A DNA stretch of 64,000 nt from Marinobacter gudaonensis (lineage in GTDB: Bacteria > Pseudomonadota > Gammaproteobacteria > Pseudomonadales > Oleiphilaceae), in the NCBI RefSeq assembly GCF_900115175.1, contig NZ_FOYV01000003.1, positions 188,725-252,724 of the forward strand. The letters are read 5' to 3'. This document shows positions 9,409 through 18,177 of this stretch, piece by piece; positions within the stretch are counted from its first letter, which is position 1, and the number at the start of each line of letters is the position of its first letter. A program made the translations under genes and the position numbers. The notes under the pieces are model-generated. The model ran no database searches. It had not been told where the DNA came from and saw only the letters and a list, made by a program, of their open reading frames with translations.

Positions 9409-10135
9409 TGGCTGCCTTCTGAAGATCCCCGTCCTCGGCTGTGGGAGCCGGCGTTTTCATCGCCTCCAGGCGGTAGCCGCGCTGATAGATGGTCTTGATT
9501 CGAAATCCGTTTTCCGGGTTTAGACCCAGCCTCCGACGCAGCCGGCTCATGTGGGTGTCCACAGTGCGTGTGTTGATATCCCTGGCCAATCCCCAGACCC
9601 GCTCAAGAAGCATTTCCCGGGTCAACAGCCGTCCCTGGTTCTGGAACAGGAACAGGGTCAGGTCGAAGTCCTTGTCGGTAAGGGTCAGTTGTGTGCCGTG
9701 TAAGGTAATGGTGCGCTGCTGGGTGTTGATTTCGAAAGGGCCGTAGCGCAGCACTTCCTTGTCGCTGTCGGGATTGGAGCGTCTGGCCAGCGCATTGATT
9801 CTGGCAACCAGTTCGGCGGCCCGCGCCGGTTTCGCAAGGTAGTCATCGGCGCCAGCGTCCAGGGCCCGAACGATATCGGTCTCGCTGTCTCGCTGAGTCA
9901 GGAACAAGACCGGAATCGGCCAGTTCAGCTGCGCTCGCACATTCTCGAGAACGTCGATGCCGGTCATGTCTGGTATCTGCCAGTCGAGGATCAGCAGGTC
10001 GTAACTTCTGTGCAAAACGGCGCTCAGAAAATTCTGGCCGGTTGGAAAACTGTCACAGTGGTGACCACGCTCAGACAATATTGCCTGAATGTGCTGTGCC
10101 TGTTCGGTTTCGTCTTCAAGCAGAGCAATGCGCAT
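9401..10135 (-). CDS. OmpR-family response regulator
   Basis: A 244-residue two-domain regulator. The receiver domain (about 1-118) has acidic Glu7/Asp8, phospho-acceptor Asp51 (LLILDWQIPDMTG), Thr80 and Lys102 (DDYLAKP), all residues needed for phosphotransfer. The C-terminal winged helix (about 128-232) shows DFDLTLFLFQNQGRLLTREM and VDTHMSRLRRRLG, typical of OmpR/PhoB DNA-binding domains. It leads the operon regulator-FecR-kinase, so the adjacent CHASE2 kinase is the likely partner. Its target genes are not evident; autoregulation of this operon is possible. Confidence 0.95.
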   Translation of the reverse strand: MRIALLEDETEQAQHIQAILSERGHHCDSFPTGQNFLSAVLHRSYDLLILDWQIPDMTGIDVLENVRAQLNWPIPVLFLTQRDSETDIVRALDAGADDYLAKPARAAELVARINALARRSNPDSDKEVLRYGPFEINTQQRTITLHGTQLTLTDKDFDLTLFLFQNQGRLLTREMLLERVWGLARDINTRTVDTHMSRLRRRLGLNPENGFRIKTIYQRGYRLEAMKTPAPTAEDGDLQKAAND

Positions 10136-10201
10136 CGACCGTCTCCAGGATAAGAATGCGTCGGCGAATTATCACAAAATGTGGATCCGGGTTCAGTTTC
10201 G

Positions 10202-12385
10202 TTATGTAGTCTTGCGTAAACGCAGGGCCGGCCTGCCGTTGTCATCATCAACTGTTTGTCGGCAGGCAGGAAAATTACTGCAGCCCCAGAACCAACCTTT
10301 TTTCCCCTGGCGCCTCACCAGGGGCGAGAAGCAGTGGGGGCAGGGTACTGGTTTCTGGCCGGTTCCGTCTTCGGGACGAGTTTCTTCCAGTGGGCGGGTG
10401 CCGCGACATTGCGGATAGCGTGTACAGGCATGAAATCGCCCGAATTTGCCGTCCCGCTCGCGCATGGGTGCCCGGCATTTCGGGCAGTGGGGGGAAGACG
10501 TCTCGGCGAGGTCGCCCGGGGCCCCTGAAGGATCAGCAGCCTGACCCTCCGGACGGTCCATCAGCGTCCGGATCTCCTGCTTGAGCGAGTCAAGAAATTG
10601 CCTTGGATCGCCCTCGCCACGCCGGATGGTTTCGAGTGTGGCTTCCCAGACGGCGGTGCGGTCGGGCTTGCTGACCGATTCCGGCAGGGCGCCGATGAGG
10701 GCCTTGCCCTTGTCGGTGGCCCGGATGTGCCGACTGTCCCGGTAGAGGTAATCCCGCTTGAACAGGGTATCGATGATGGCCGCCCGCGTAGCCTCGGTGC
10801 CCAGGCCATCGGTTTCCCTTAGAGTTTTTCTCAGCTCCGCATCGCTCACAAAGCGGGCGATGTTGGTCATGGCTGACAACAGGGTGGCGTCGGTAAAATG
10901 CTGGGGAGGCTGGGTCTTGCGTTCCGATACCAGGCTGTCCTCGCAGAACACCGGTTCGCCCTTCTCCAGTCTTGGAAGCGGCGCCTTGTCGGGCTCGGAG
11001 CGCTGTTCGCGGAGTTTCAGCTCCAGCGCCTTCCACCCTGGCAACAGCACGGCGGTTTCTGTGGCCCGGAACTGATGATCGGCCACGCGCAGGGTCAGCC
11101 TGCCTTCCCGGTGTATGGCATCGGCGGAAAACTGCATCAGATAGTAGCGGCTGATCAGGCCATAGATGTTTTCCTCGGCCAGGGTCAGTTTGCCGTTGGC
11201 GGAGGGCCGGGTGGTCGGGATGATGGCGTGGTGGGCATCCACCTGCTTGTCGTTCCAGGCGGTGGTTTTCCGGTCAAAGTCTGCTGCCTGGCAGGCGTCA
11301 CTCAGGGCTGGCGCAACCCGTGCGATGGCGCCGACCACTTGTTCGCGTTGACTGTAATGGCCCTCCGGCAAGTATCGGCAATCGGATCGGGGGTAAGTGA
11401 TCAACTGGTGGCGTTCGTAGAGATTCTGGGCGGTATCCAGTACCTCTTTGGCGCCCATTCGAAACAGTCGCCCCGCTTCAATCTGCAGGGCCGACAGCGA
11501 CAAGGGCAGGGGCGGCGCTTCGGGGCGATCCCGGAAGCGGGATTCAGTAATGGTGCCGGGCCGGCTCTTGATAGTCTCGGCAATCTGATCAGCGACTTCC
11601 CGGCTGAGCATCCGGTTTTCCTCGTCCAGATGTTCGCGGAACTGCTCGTCTGGCAGCCATCGGGCGCTGAACGGCTGCGCGTCGGCCTCTTCTTCCTGAG
11701 CCCGAAACCTACCCTCGATGCGAAAGTAGGGCTTGGGCTGGAAGTGTTCGATGGTATTGTCCCGCTCCACCACCAGTCCGAGCACCGGGGTTTGTACCCG
11801 GCCAACAGAGTAGACGCCTTGCTCGCCCTGTTGCTGATAGCTGAGGGTGTAAAAGCGTGTGAGGTTGAGGCCGTATAACCAGTCTGCCCGCTGGCGGGCC
11901 AGGGCAGAGTGGGACAGGCGCCGGAATTCCCGGTTATCGCGCGGGCTCTGGATGGCGCGGGCCACAGCCGCTGGCGTGAGGTCGTTGATCAGTATCCGCT
12001 GCACCGGGACGCTGGCCCCGAAATAACGGAGCACTTCGTCCACCAGGAGCTGGCCTTCTCGGTCCGGGTCGCCTGCGTGCACGATGGTCTGGGCCTGGCG
12101 AATCAGCGATTCAAGCACCTTGAGCTGCTGGCGCACGCTGTCCTTGGGCATGACCTGCCATTGGTCCGGGAACATGGGCAGGTCCTCCTGCCGCCATTTC
12201 TTCCAGGCCGGGTTGTAGCGGGCCGGTTCGGCGGGTTCCAGGAGATGGCCGATACACCAGCTCACCGTAGCCGCGTTCTCCCCGTCGCCACAGCGGATCC
12301 AGCCCTGGCCTTTCTGGTGCGGGCCGGGTAGGGCGGCGGCGATGGCGCGGCCGAGGCTTGGTTTTTCGGCGATGTAGAGGTGCAT
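10202..12385 (-). CDS. topB: DNA topoisomerase III
   Basis: Type IA topoisomerase that decatenates DNA through a 5'-phosphotyrosine intermediate. The 727-residue protein starts LYIAEKPSLGRAIA (Toprim domain, with HAGDPDREGQLLVDEVL supplying the metal-binding acids), and has the active-site Tyr331 in ITYPRSDCRYLPEG. Two C-terminal zinc-ribbon motifs follow: CPKC...C..YPQC and CPHC...GCSNFPAC. The ATG at 12385 matches the conserved family N-terminus; the frame stays open for 70 codons upstream but that part is repeat-derived, not protein-like. No strong ribosome site is visible. Expressed alone on the minus strand. Confidence 0.95.
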   Translation of the reverse strand: MHLYIAEKPSLGRAIAAALPGPHQKGQGWIRCGDGENAATVSWCIGHLLEPAEPARYNPAWKKWRQEDLPMFPDQWQVMPKDSVRQQLKVLESLIRQAQTIVHAGDPDREGQLLVDEVLRYFGASVPVQRILINDLTPAAVARAIQSPRDNREFRRLSHSALARQRADWLYGLNLTRFYTLSYQQQGEQGVYSVGRVQTPVLGLVVERDNTIEHFQPKPYFRIEGRFRAQEEEADAQPFSARWLPDEQFREHLDEENRMLSREVADQIAETIKSRPGTITESRFRDRPEAPPLPLSLSALQIEAGRLFRMGAKEVLDTAQNLYERHQLITYPRSDCRYLPEGHYSQREQVVGAIARVAPALSDACQAADFDRKTTAWNDKQVDAHHAIIPTTRPSANGKLTLAEENIYGLISRYYLMQFSADAIHREGRLTLRVADHQFRATETAVLLPGWKALELKLREQRSEPDKAPLPRLEKGEPVFCEDSLVSERKTQPPQHFTDATLLSAMTNIARFVSDAELRKTLRETDGLGTEATRAAIIDTLFKRDYLYRDSRHIRATDKGKALIGALPESVSKPDRTAVWEATLETIRRGEGDPRQFLDSLKQEIRTLMDRPEGQAADPSGAPGDLAETSSPHCPKCRAPMRERDGKFGRFHACTRYPQCRGTRPLEETRPEDGTGQKPVPCPHCFSPLVRRQGKKGWFWGCSNFPACRQTVDDDNGRPALRLRKTT

Positions 12386-12498
12386 GGGGTTTGGGTGTTG
12401 GTGAATCGGGATGGGAATGTGGCGCTTTGGCTTTGTGGTGTCAAGGTTCGGGTGGTGGCGGTATGTGTAGTAGACTGAAAGCGTTGGGGGAGGCGGCT

Positions 12499-12595
12499 GT
12501 GAAGATGGCCGTCCCAAAAGACGCCGTGAACCCATCCATGGGGGCTTGGTGTTGCCATCCATGGCAACACACACTTTTGGGACGGCCATCTTCAC
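12499..12595. repeat. Long palindromic (REP/MITE-like) repeat
   Basis: Two perfect 22-base inverted arms, 12499-12520 (starts GTGAAGATGGCCGTCCCAAA) and 12574-12595, flank a 53-base centre. The centre holds two smaller palindromes: CCCATCCATGGGG near 12531-12543 and GTTGCCATCCATGGCAAC at 12551-12568. There is no coding content. The nested design is that of a bacterial interspersed mosaic or miniature inverted-repeat element. I believe similar sequences recur in Marinobacter genomes, but only one copy is in this window. Confidence 0.8.
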
Positions 12596-12659
12596 ACCCG
12601 CTTCTGGCCAAGTGCAATTCGCCGAGTGGCTGATGAAGAAGAGGCAGGAGTATCAAGAC

Positions 12660-13013
12660 ATGAAAATCCAGAACGCCATTGAAACCAAATTGAGCGATGA
12701 GTTTGACGCGCAGGTGCTTCAGGTGGAGAACGAGAGCCACAAGCACAGCGTGCCGCCGAATTCGGAAACCCATTTCAAGGTGACCCTGGTGTCGCCGGAG
12801 TTTGAGGGGCAGATGAAGGTTCGGCGGCATCAGGCGATTTACAAGGTGCTTGCCGAGGAACTGGCCGGGCCGGTGCATGCGCTGGCTCTGCATCTGTATT
12901 CGCCGGAGGAGTGGCAGGCGACCGGGCAGGCGGCGCCGGAGTCTCCGAATTGTATGGGCGGGTCCAAGAAGGATCCGGCGATGGCGGCGCGCACCGCTCA
13001 GGGAGAGGGTTGA
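12660..13013 (+). CDS. bolA: BolA family protein
   Basis: BolA proteins bind monothiol glutaredoxins through a shared iron-sulfur cluster and influence morphology and stress responses. The 117-residue protein has the class II KH-like fold signature: helix start IQNAIETKLSDEFDAQVLQV, then NESHKHSVPPNSETHFKV with the conserved His residues, and MKVRRHQAIYKVLAEEL. The C-terminal 30 residues are an extension. AGGAG at 12646-12650 supports ATG 12660; longer frames run into the palindromic repeat. It is coupled to the next gene by a one-base stop/start overlap. Confidence 0.92.
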   Translation: MKIQNAIETKLSDEFDAQVLQVENESHKHSVPPNSETHFKVTLVSPEFEGQMKVRRHQAIYKVLAEELAGPVHALALHLYSPEEWQATGQAAPESPNCMGGSKKDPAMAARTAQGEG

Positions 13014-13636
13014 TGAGTCAGTTTTTCCAGATTCACCCGGAGACGCCGCAGAAGCGTTTGATCAATCAGGCGGTGGATATCCTGCGGCGGGGCGGGGTGA
13101 TTGTGTATCCCACGGATTCCGCCTATGCCATCGGGTGTCACCTGGGGGACAAGCAGGCGGCCGATCGGATCAAGCGGATTCGTCGGCTGGACGACAAGCA
13201 CAACTTCACGCTCGTGTGCCGGGATCTTTCGGACATTGGGGTGTATGCCAAGGTGGACAACACCCAGTACCGGCTGCTGAAGAATTTCACGCCGGGGCCC
13301 TACACGTTCATTCTGGATGCGACCAGCGAAGTACCTCGGCGGCTGCTGCATCCGAAGCGTCGGTCTGTCGGCGTTCGGGTGCCGGATAACGCCATTGTCC
13401 AGGAATTGTTGGGCGAACTGGGCGAGCCGATCATGAGCAGTACGCTTATCCTGCCCGGTGAAACCGAACCGATGACCGATCCCTACGAGATCCGGGATAC
13501 CCTGGAACACGAGCTGGATCTGATCATCGATGGCGGTTTCTGTGGTCTGGAGGCCACCACGGTGGTGGACTTCACCGGGGACGTGCCGGTGGTCACCCGG
13601 GTTGGCAAGGGCGATCCGGCACCCTTCGAGGTGTGA
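13013..13636 (+). CDS. YciO/YrdC-type threonylcarbamoyl-AMP synthase family protein
   Basis: Members of the Sua5/YrdC/YciO family bind tRNA or nucleotide through a positively charged cavity; YrdC and Sua5 make threonylcarbamoyl-AMP for the t6A tRNA modification, while the role of YciO is less clear. The 207-residue length and details (SQFFQIHPETPQKR start, GGVIVYPTDSAYAIGC, LVCRDLSDIGVYA) fit the YciO branch better than YrdC. ATG 13013 overlaps the bolA stop codon and has GGGAGAGGG at 13001-13009, so it is translated with bolA. Confidence 0.9.
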   Translation: MSQFFQIHPETPQKRLINQAVDILRRGGVIVYPTDSAYAIGCHLGDKQAADRIKRIRRLDDKHNFTLVCRDLSDIGVYAKVDNTQYRLLKNFTPGPYTFILDATSEVPRRLLHPKRRSVGVRVPDNAIVQELLGELGEPIMSSTLILPGETEPMTDPYEIRDTLEHELDLIIDGGFCGLEATTVVDFTGDVPVVTRVGKGDPAPFEV

Positions 13637-13645
13637 GCCAGCCGA

Positions 13646-14311
13646 TCAGGCCCGGGCGTTCAGGTTGAACGCGTAGCTTCGGGCGTTGCCCGCGGCTTCC
13701 AACTGTTCCGCGCCGGCGGTGCGGCGCAGGGTGTCGTAGCGGTGCACCAGGTCCTGCAACCCGTTGAACTGTTCGTTCTCGCTGATCAGGGTGTCCAGAA
13801 GCGGGTTGTTGACGCCGTAGGCCTGGTTCAGTTTGAGCGCGTTGTCCATGAAATGGAGCGTGGGTTCATTCATGCTCAGCCGGTTGAAGGCCTCTCGGAA
13901 ACTCCGGTTCACGTTGAGGTCGTTCTCGATCAGGCCCCGGGCTTTATCCGGAACGTTTCCTTCCACCGCAATGCTGCCGGAATCGTTCTTCGCTACGCTC
14001 AGGGCAGTTGCCGGCGGCAGGTTGTACTCGGCAAGTTTGTGCCGCAGTGTTTCCCGAACAAAGGCAAGGTCCTGCCCCACCGTTTGCTTGTAGTCGGCCA
14101 TCGCCAGCCTGCGTGCTTTCAGCCGAGCCAGGTCCGTCTGGCTGTTTTCCGAGGGCGTGAATCGGTCATCGCCGGGTGAGGGCTCAGCCTCTACCTTTGC
14201 GCCTCGAGCCTTGTCCGGCGCGGTCTCATGGCCAGTGGCCGAAGCCTGGCGTTTTTCCATGGCCTGCTGGAACTGGGTGCTTGCCCGGATCAGGGACGTC
14301 AGTAGGGACAT
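13646..14311 (-). CDS. Hypothetical protein
   Basis: A 221-residue protein I do not recognise. It is hydrophilic and predicted mainly helical, with a variable acidic linker (about 20-60), then a region around 60-200 rich in Leu and Asn, including DYKQTVGQDLAFVRETLRHK and NPLLDTLISENEQFNGLQDL. No signal peptide or membrane segment is visible. The start at 14311 is fixed by GGAGGA ten bases upstream; the frame is open further but that part is not protein-like. It converges on the YciO-like gene with 9 bases between stops. Confidence 0.75.
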   Translation of the reverse strand: MSLLTSLIRASTQFQQAMEKRQASATGHETAPDKARGAKVEAEPSPGDDRFTPSENSQTDLARLKARRLAMADYKQTVGQDLAFVRETLRHKLAEYNLPPATALSVAKNDSGSIAVEGNVPDKARGLIENDLNVNRSFREAFNRLSMNEPTLHFMDNALKLNQAYGVNNPLLDTLISENEQFNGLQDLVHRYDTLRRTAGAEQLEAAGNARSYAFNLNARA

Positions 14312-14430
14312 GGATGGCTTTCCTCCTTCGGCGCGCCGGATTGCGGCGACTGGGAAATCTGCGTTGCACATTCGGGTTCTGCCGAAGGTGATGCAGATTT
14401 CAGGCCAGGTTGGAGGACGGTTTGGGCGCG

Positions 14431-15078
14431 TCAGCCCCGGTGGTCGGAAACGAACGGGTTGGTTTGCCGTTCCCGACCGAATGTGGACATGGGCCCATGG
14501 CCGCAGATGAACTGCACATCGTCGCCAAGGGCGAAGAGCTTTTCCCGGATGGACCGGATCAGGGTGTTGTAGTCGCCTCTTGGGAAATCCGTGCGGCCAA
14601 TGGAACCGTTGAACAGCACATCGCCTACCTGGGCCAGTTTTGAGGCGCGATGGAAAAACACCACGTGGCCCGGCGTGTGGCCAGGGCAATGCAGTACCTC
14701 GAGAACCTCATTGCCCACGGTGACGGTGTCGCCGTCCTCAAGCCACCGGCTCGGCGTGAAAATCTCTGGCGCCGGGAACCCGAACATCTGCGCCTGCATG
14801 GCCAGACCCTGGATCCAGAAATCATCTTCGCGATGCGGCCCCTCGATGGGCAAGCCCGAGGCCTTGGCAAGCTCCGCCGTGCCGCCTGCGTGGTCAATGT
14901 GGGCATGGGTCAGGAGAATTTTTTCCAGCGTGACACCTTCTTCCTTTACGGCAGCCCGAATGCGTTCCAGATTACCGCCTGGGTCCACCACGGCTGCCTT
15001 CATGGTTTCCGTGCACCAGAGCAGGGTGCAGTTCTGTTCGAAGGGGGTCACGGGGATCACTCGGTATTTCAGGGACAT
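14431..15078 (-). CDS. Metallo-beta-lactamase-fold hydrolase (GloC/YcbL-type glyoxalase II)
   Basis: A 215-residue hydrolase with the metal motif THAHIDHAGG (HxHxDH), later ligands His in CPGHTPGH and Asp in VGDVLFNGSIGRTDFP, and a final His in ICGHGPMSTFG. Sequence and length resemble the E. coli type II glyoxalase II GloC (YcbL), which hydrolyses S-lactoylglutathione; other thioesters are possible. Tandem ATGs occur at 15081 and 15078; the GAGG just upstream is spaced better for 15078. A GTG at 15090 is also in frame. Confidence 0.9.
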   Translation of the reverse strand: MSLKYRVIPVTPFEQNCTLLWCTETMKAAVVDPGGNLERIRAAVKEEGVTLEKILLTHAHIDHAGGTAELAKASGLPIEGPHREDDFWIQGLAMQAQMFGFPAPEIFTPSRWLEDGDTVTVGNEVLEVLHCPGHTPGHVVFFHRASKLAQVGDVLFNGSIGRTDFPRGDYNTLIRSIREKLFALGDDVQFICGHGPMSTFGRERQTNPFVSDHRG

Positions 15079-15090
15079 CATCTGCCTCAC

Positions 15091-15234
15091 GCTGTAGACT
15101 TTTGCGCAAGTTTACCAAGGTATGAACGCAAGGTTTACAAAAGCCCTGTCAGTGGCGGAAGATTTCGGTTTTGCACCCGCTGATGCAAGTCTTTCGGGCT
15201 ACCGGTAAAATCATGGAACAGGAGATGATTCTGG
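15091..15234. promoter_or_regulatory. Divergent control region of the hydrolase and mks operons
   Basis: This 144-base gap separates two divergent transcripts and must hold both promoters. No consensus -35/-10 pair stands out. A short direct repeat, AAGTTTAC (15110) and AAGGTTTAC (15130), is present, and AGGAG at 15220-15224 is the ribosome site for the SMC gene. Confidence 0.4.
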
Positions 15235-18177
15235 ATGAGTGATACCCAGGCGAACGCGAGCACCTTTACCTTCGGCATTCGCCGCCTGGTGCTGGTGGAC
15301 TCCGCCGGCTTCTGTTACGTGGAAATTCCGGTGGACAACCACGGCTTGATCCTGGGCCCCGGCAACCTTGGCAAATCGAGCCTGCTCAATTCCCTGCGCC
15401 TGTTCCTGCTCCCGGAAAACAACTTCAAGAACAGCCGCAAGAAATTCGCCTTCCGCAATGCCAGCGCCGGCAGTTTCTACACCAACGAGGAAAGCTATCA
15501 GCACTATTTCCCCAGCCAGTTCAGCTTCCTGATTATGGAAGCGGAAAATCCGGCGGGCACCCATTGCCAGATCCTGTACCGGGACAACGCCAGCCAGCTC
15601 AGCTATGGCCGGGCCTTTGTGCCTGTGAGCTACGACCAGCTTCGGCCGTTGTTCTGGAACGGCGATGACGAGGACGGCATTGGCCAGGCGGTGCCGGAAC
15701 TCTCATTCAGCCGGCTGTCGGAGGCGCTGAAGAAGCTCTCCAGGGACACCCGACTGGTCAACGACCCGGCCAAACTGAAAGCCATGCTCTACAGCAGCGA
15801 GCTGATGAACGCGGACGCGGTGCGCTATTCCGTGTTGCCCCTGGGCGAGTCCGATGATCGCCGCGTGCAGTCCCTGCGCACTCTGATTCTGCTGCTGTTC
15901 GAAATGAAGGCCGACGACCAGGCCATGGCCAATGCCGTGGCCAGCATCATCGAGGCGGACAAGAAATTTGCCGACGACGCCTTCGATTTCAATATTGACG
16001 ATTTCCTGAATCGCCACGATCAGCTCAAAGAGCAGCAAAGCCAGCTCAACCGCATCGAGAAAGAGCGGTCCCGGTTCGAGAAGCTGAACCGGGACTACCA
16101 GGCTTACCAGACCCTGCTGTACAGCCAGCACGAGTTCGCCGCCTTCCGCGATGGCGTGACTTCCGCACTGGCCGACATTGCGGCCAAACGCCGGGTGGCG
16201 CTCGAAGCCTACAACGAACAGAACGACACCCTGCGCCATGTGTTGCAGACCCTGAAGAAGCTGGAACAGGAAGCCAGTGGTTTGAAGGGGGAGATCCGCT
16301 CCGCCGAACGACGCATCAAACAGGCGGAGCAGAACCAGAAAGACGGCGAACTGCTGGTCTCGCAGTATGGCGATATGACGCTCCAGGAGATCGCGGAGAT
16401 CCAGAACGAGGAACTGGAAAGCAAGAAAGGCCACCTGGCCGCCCTGAAGAGCGCCGCCCAGGCCGAGATTCGCCTGGAGCAGATTCAGCGCAAGAAGCAG
16501 GATCTGGAGCGTCAGCTTGAAAGCCTGAAAGACCGGGAAAGCAAACAGCAATGGCAGTTACAGAACCAGCTGGATGAAGCCACTGCTGCGCCCCTTCGGG
16601 CTGTCGACCCGAGGCTGATGATGGCCAGCCCGGGCCAGGATCTGGATTCGGACAGCAAGGCAACCATTGAAGCCTTCGCCCGCCTGTTTGCGCCCAACGA
16701 GCGCGGTTTTGACTGGTTTGATACCGAGTACCAGGGCCAGCCGGCCCGGCACACCAACTTTGCCGAGCAGCGTCAGCACATCGAAGGCGAGTTGAACGGG
16801 CTTGAGAAAGAGCGCTCGGAACTGGCCGATACCGCGAATCAGGAACACGACCGGCCACGGCTGATTGAGCGCACAGAGAAGGAAATCCGCGCCATCGAAA
16901 AAGACCTGGAAACGCTCCAGCGCTACCCGGCGGCGGCCACCACACTGCGAGATGCCACCGAGGAAAAGCAGGCCGCGGAAGAGCAGCTGGTGAAGCTGGA
17001 CGAGCAGGCCCGGCTGGAGCAGGAGAAGCAGGAGGCGGTGCAGCAGAAAGCGGCAAAAGCCAAGGCTGAAAAAGACCGCATTGAGGAGCGGGAGCGCGAG
17101 CTGGCGGCCCTCAGCAAGAGCGTTGGCACCGTGGAGCATCGGTTCCCGCACCTGAAAACGGTGGAAGCGGAGCAGCAGCTGGACATCGAGCGCGTATCGG
17201 CCGCCGCCTTCGACGACCTGCAAACCCAGTTGGACGATCTCGAAGAGCGCCGCCGCAACATCCTCGACCACCTTCGCCAGTTCGTATACCTGGGTATTCA
17301 CGAGGACGGAGAGGGGGAACTGCAGAAGGACAGCCCGGCGACCTCGGTGATCCGCGAAACCTTCAAAAGCCTTGCGGACCTGTTTGCTGGCATGGCCGAG
17401 CGCTGGCGGGTGCTGCAAGAGCAGGTGGCCATTCACAACGAAACCGTGGCCAGCTACCGCCAGGCCCTGAAATCCAACCACGAACACATTGCCCGCTTTG
17501 AAGCCCAGCTCAACCGGGAGCTGGACGGGGTGCGCATCAATGATCTGGTCGAAATCCGGGTGGATATTCACACCGACCCGAAATTCCGCAACCTGGTGGA
17601 AGAAGCCAACAACATCGACCCGTATGGCAACCAGTTGCAGTCCGACGCCTTCTACGATCGCCTGCGGGTGTTTGTAGCGGATTTCTTCGGAGAGCAGGGC
17701 GGCAGCAAGCGTCTGACCATGGACAAGGTGATCACCGGTATTTCCTACCGCACCCGCAAGGAAAACGCCGCCAACCTGGACAAGAAGGGCCAGTCCACCT
17801 CCACCACCGCCCTCATCAATCTGGAACTGGTGTACCGGTTGCTCAAGCGGGTGCTGTACCCGGGCGTGCAGCTATCGTTCCCCATGGTGCTTGATGAATT
17901 GGCGAGCGTGGATATCAGCCAGATGCCGTCTTTGTTGGAGCGATTACGCAAGCAAGGCTTCAACCTGTTCTCGGCAGCCACCCACAGTGCCAGTGCCGAA
18001 GTCATCTACCTGATTGGCCGGCATCTGGAAGTGGGGCAGATGCGCACCGCGCGGCCCTACAGTAAGGAACGTACGCTGGTGTTCTGGGGCGGCGCCGAAG
18101 GCTTTACCGGCGGCGAGGCCCTGAGCCACTGGGCAGATCAGACCCAGAACAGCCTGCTGGAGCCGGTGGATGAGTAA
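15235..18177 (+). CDS. SMC-like condensin ATPase (MksB-like)
   Basis: A 980-residue SMC-family ATPase. Walker A is GPGNLGKS at 41-48. A long central region (about 250-800) is Glu/Lys/Gln-rich coiled coil with a break near 470-530 that would form the hinge. The C-terminal head has a signature-like GQSTSTTALINLEL from residue 852 and Walker B FPMVLDELASVD from 882 (Asp887, Glu888). Head-hinge-head order and size fit MksB (about 900-1000 residues) rather than MukB (about 1480). Two smaller genes follow with 8-base overlaps, as expected for kleisin and KITE subunits. Such complexes organise chromosomes; the related Wadjet/JetABCD complexes cut plasmids. Start ATG 15235 has AGGAG ten bases upstream. 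Confidence 0.87.
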   Translation: MSDTQANASTFTFGIRRLVLVDSAGFCYVEIPVDNHGLILGPGNLGKSSLLNSLRLFLLPENNFKNSRKKFAFRNASAGSFYTNEESYQHYFPSQFSFLIMEAENPAGTHCQILYRDNASQLSYGRAFVPVSYDQLRPLFWNGDDEDGIGQAVPELSFSRLSEALKKLSRDTRLVNDPAKLKAMLYSSELMNADAVRYSVLPLGESDDRRVQSLRTLILLLFEMKADDQAMANAVASIIEADKKFADDAFDFNIDDFLNRHDQLKEQQSQLNRIEKERSRFEKLNRDYQAYQTLLYSQHEFAAFRDGVTSALADIAAKRRVALEAYNEQNDTLRHVLQTLKKLEQEASGLKGEIRSAERRIKQAEQNQKDGELLVSQYGDMTLQEIAEIQNEELESKKGHLAALKSAAQAEIRLEQIQRKKQDLERQLESLKDRESKQQWQLQNQLDEATAAPLRAVDPRLMMASPGQDLDSDSKATIEAFARLFAPNERGFDWFDTEYQGQPARHTNFAEQRQHIEGELNGLEKERSELADTANQEHDRPRLIERTEKEIRAIEKDLETLQRYPAAATTLRDATEEKQAAEEQLVKLDEQARLEQEKQEAVQQKAAKAKAEKDRIEERERELAALSKSVGTVEHRFPHLKTVEAEQQLDIERVSAAAFDDLQTQLDDLEERRRNILDHLRQFVYLGIHEDGEGELQKDSPATSVIRETFKSLADLFAGMAERWRVLQEQVAIHNETVASYRQALKSNHEHIARFEAQLNRELDGVRINDLVEIRVDIHTDPKFRNLVEEANNIDPYGNQLQSDAFYDRLRVFVADFFGEQGGSKRLTMDKVITGISYRTRKENAANLDKKGQSTSTTALINLELVYRLLKRVLYPGVQLSFPMVLDELASVDISQMPSLLERLRKQGFNLFSAATHSASAEVIYLIGRHLEVGQMRTARPYSKERTLVFWGGAEGFTGGEALSHWADQTQNSLLEPVDE

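Noticed and set aside
12386..12595. N-terminal extension of TopB through the palindromic repeat
   Set aside because: The family N-terminus begins exactly at the ATG at 12385, and the upstream codons are repeat sequence.
15225..15242. Mini-ORF (MILDE) overlapping the MksB-like start
   Set aside because: Its ATG directly abuts the AGGAG with no spacing, so the ribosome site serves the ATG at 15235.
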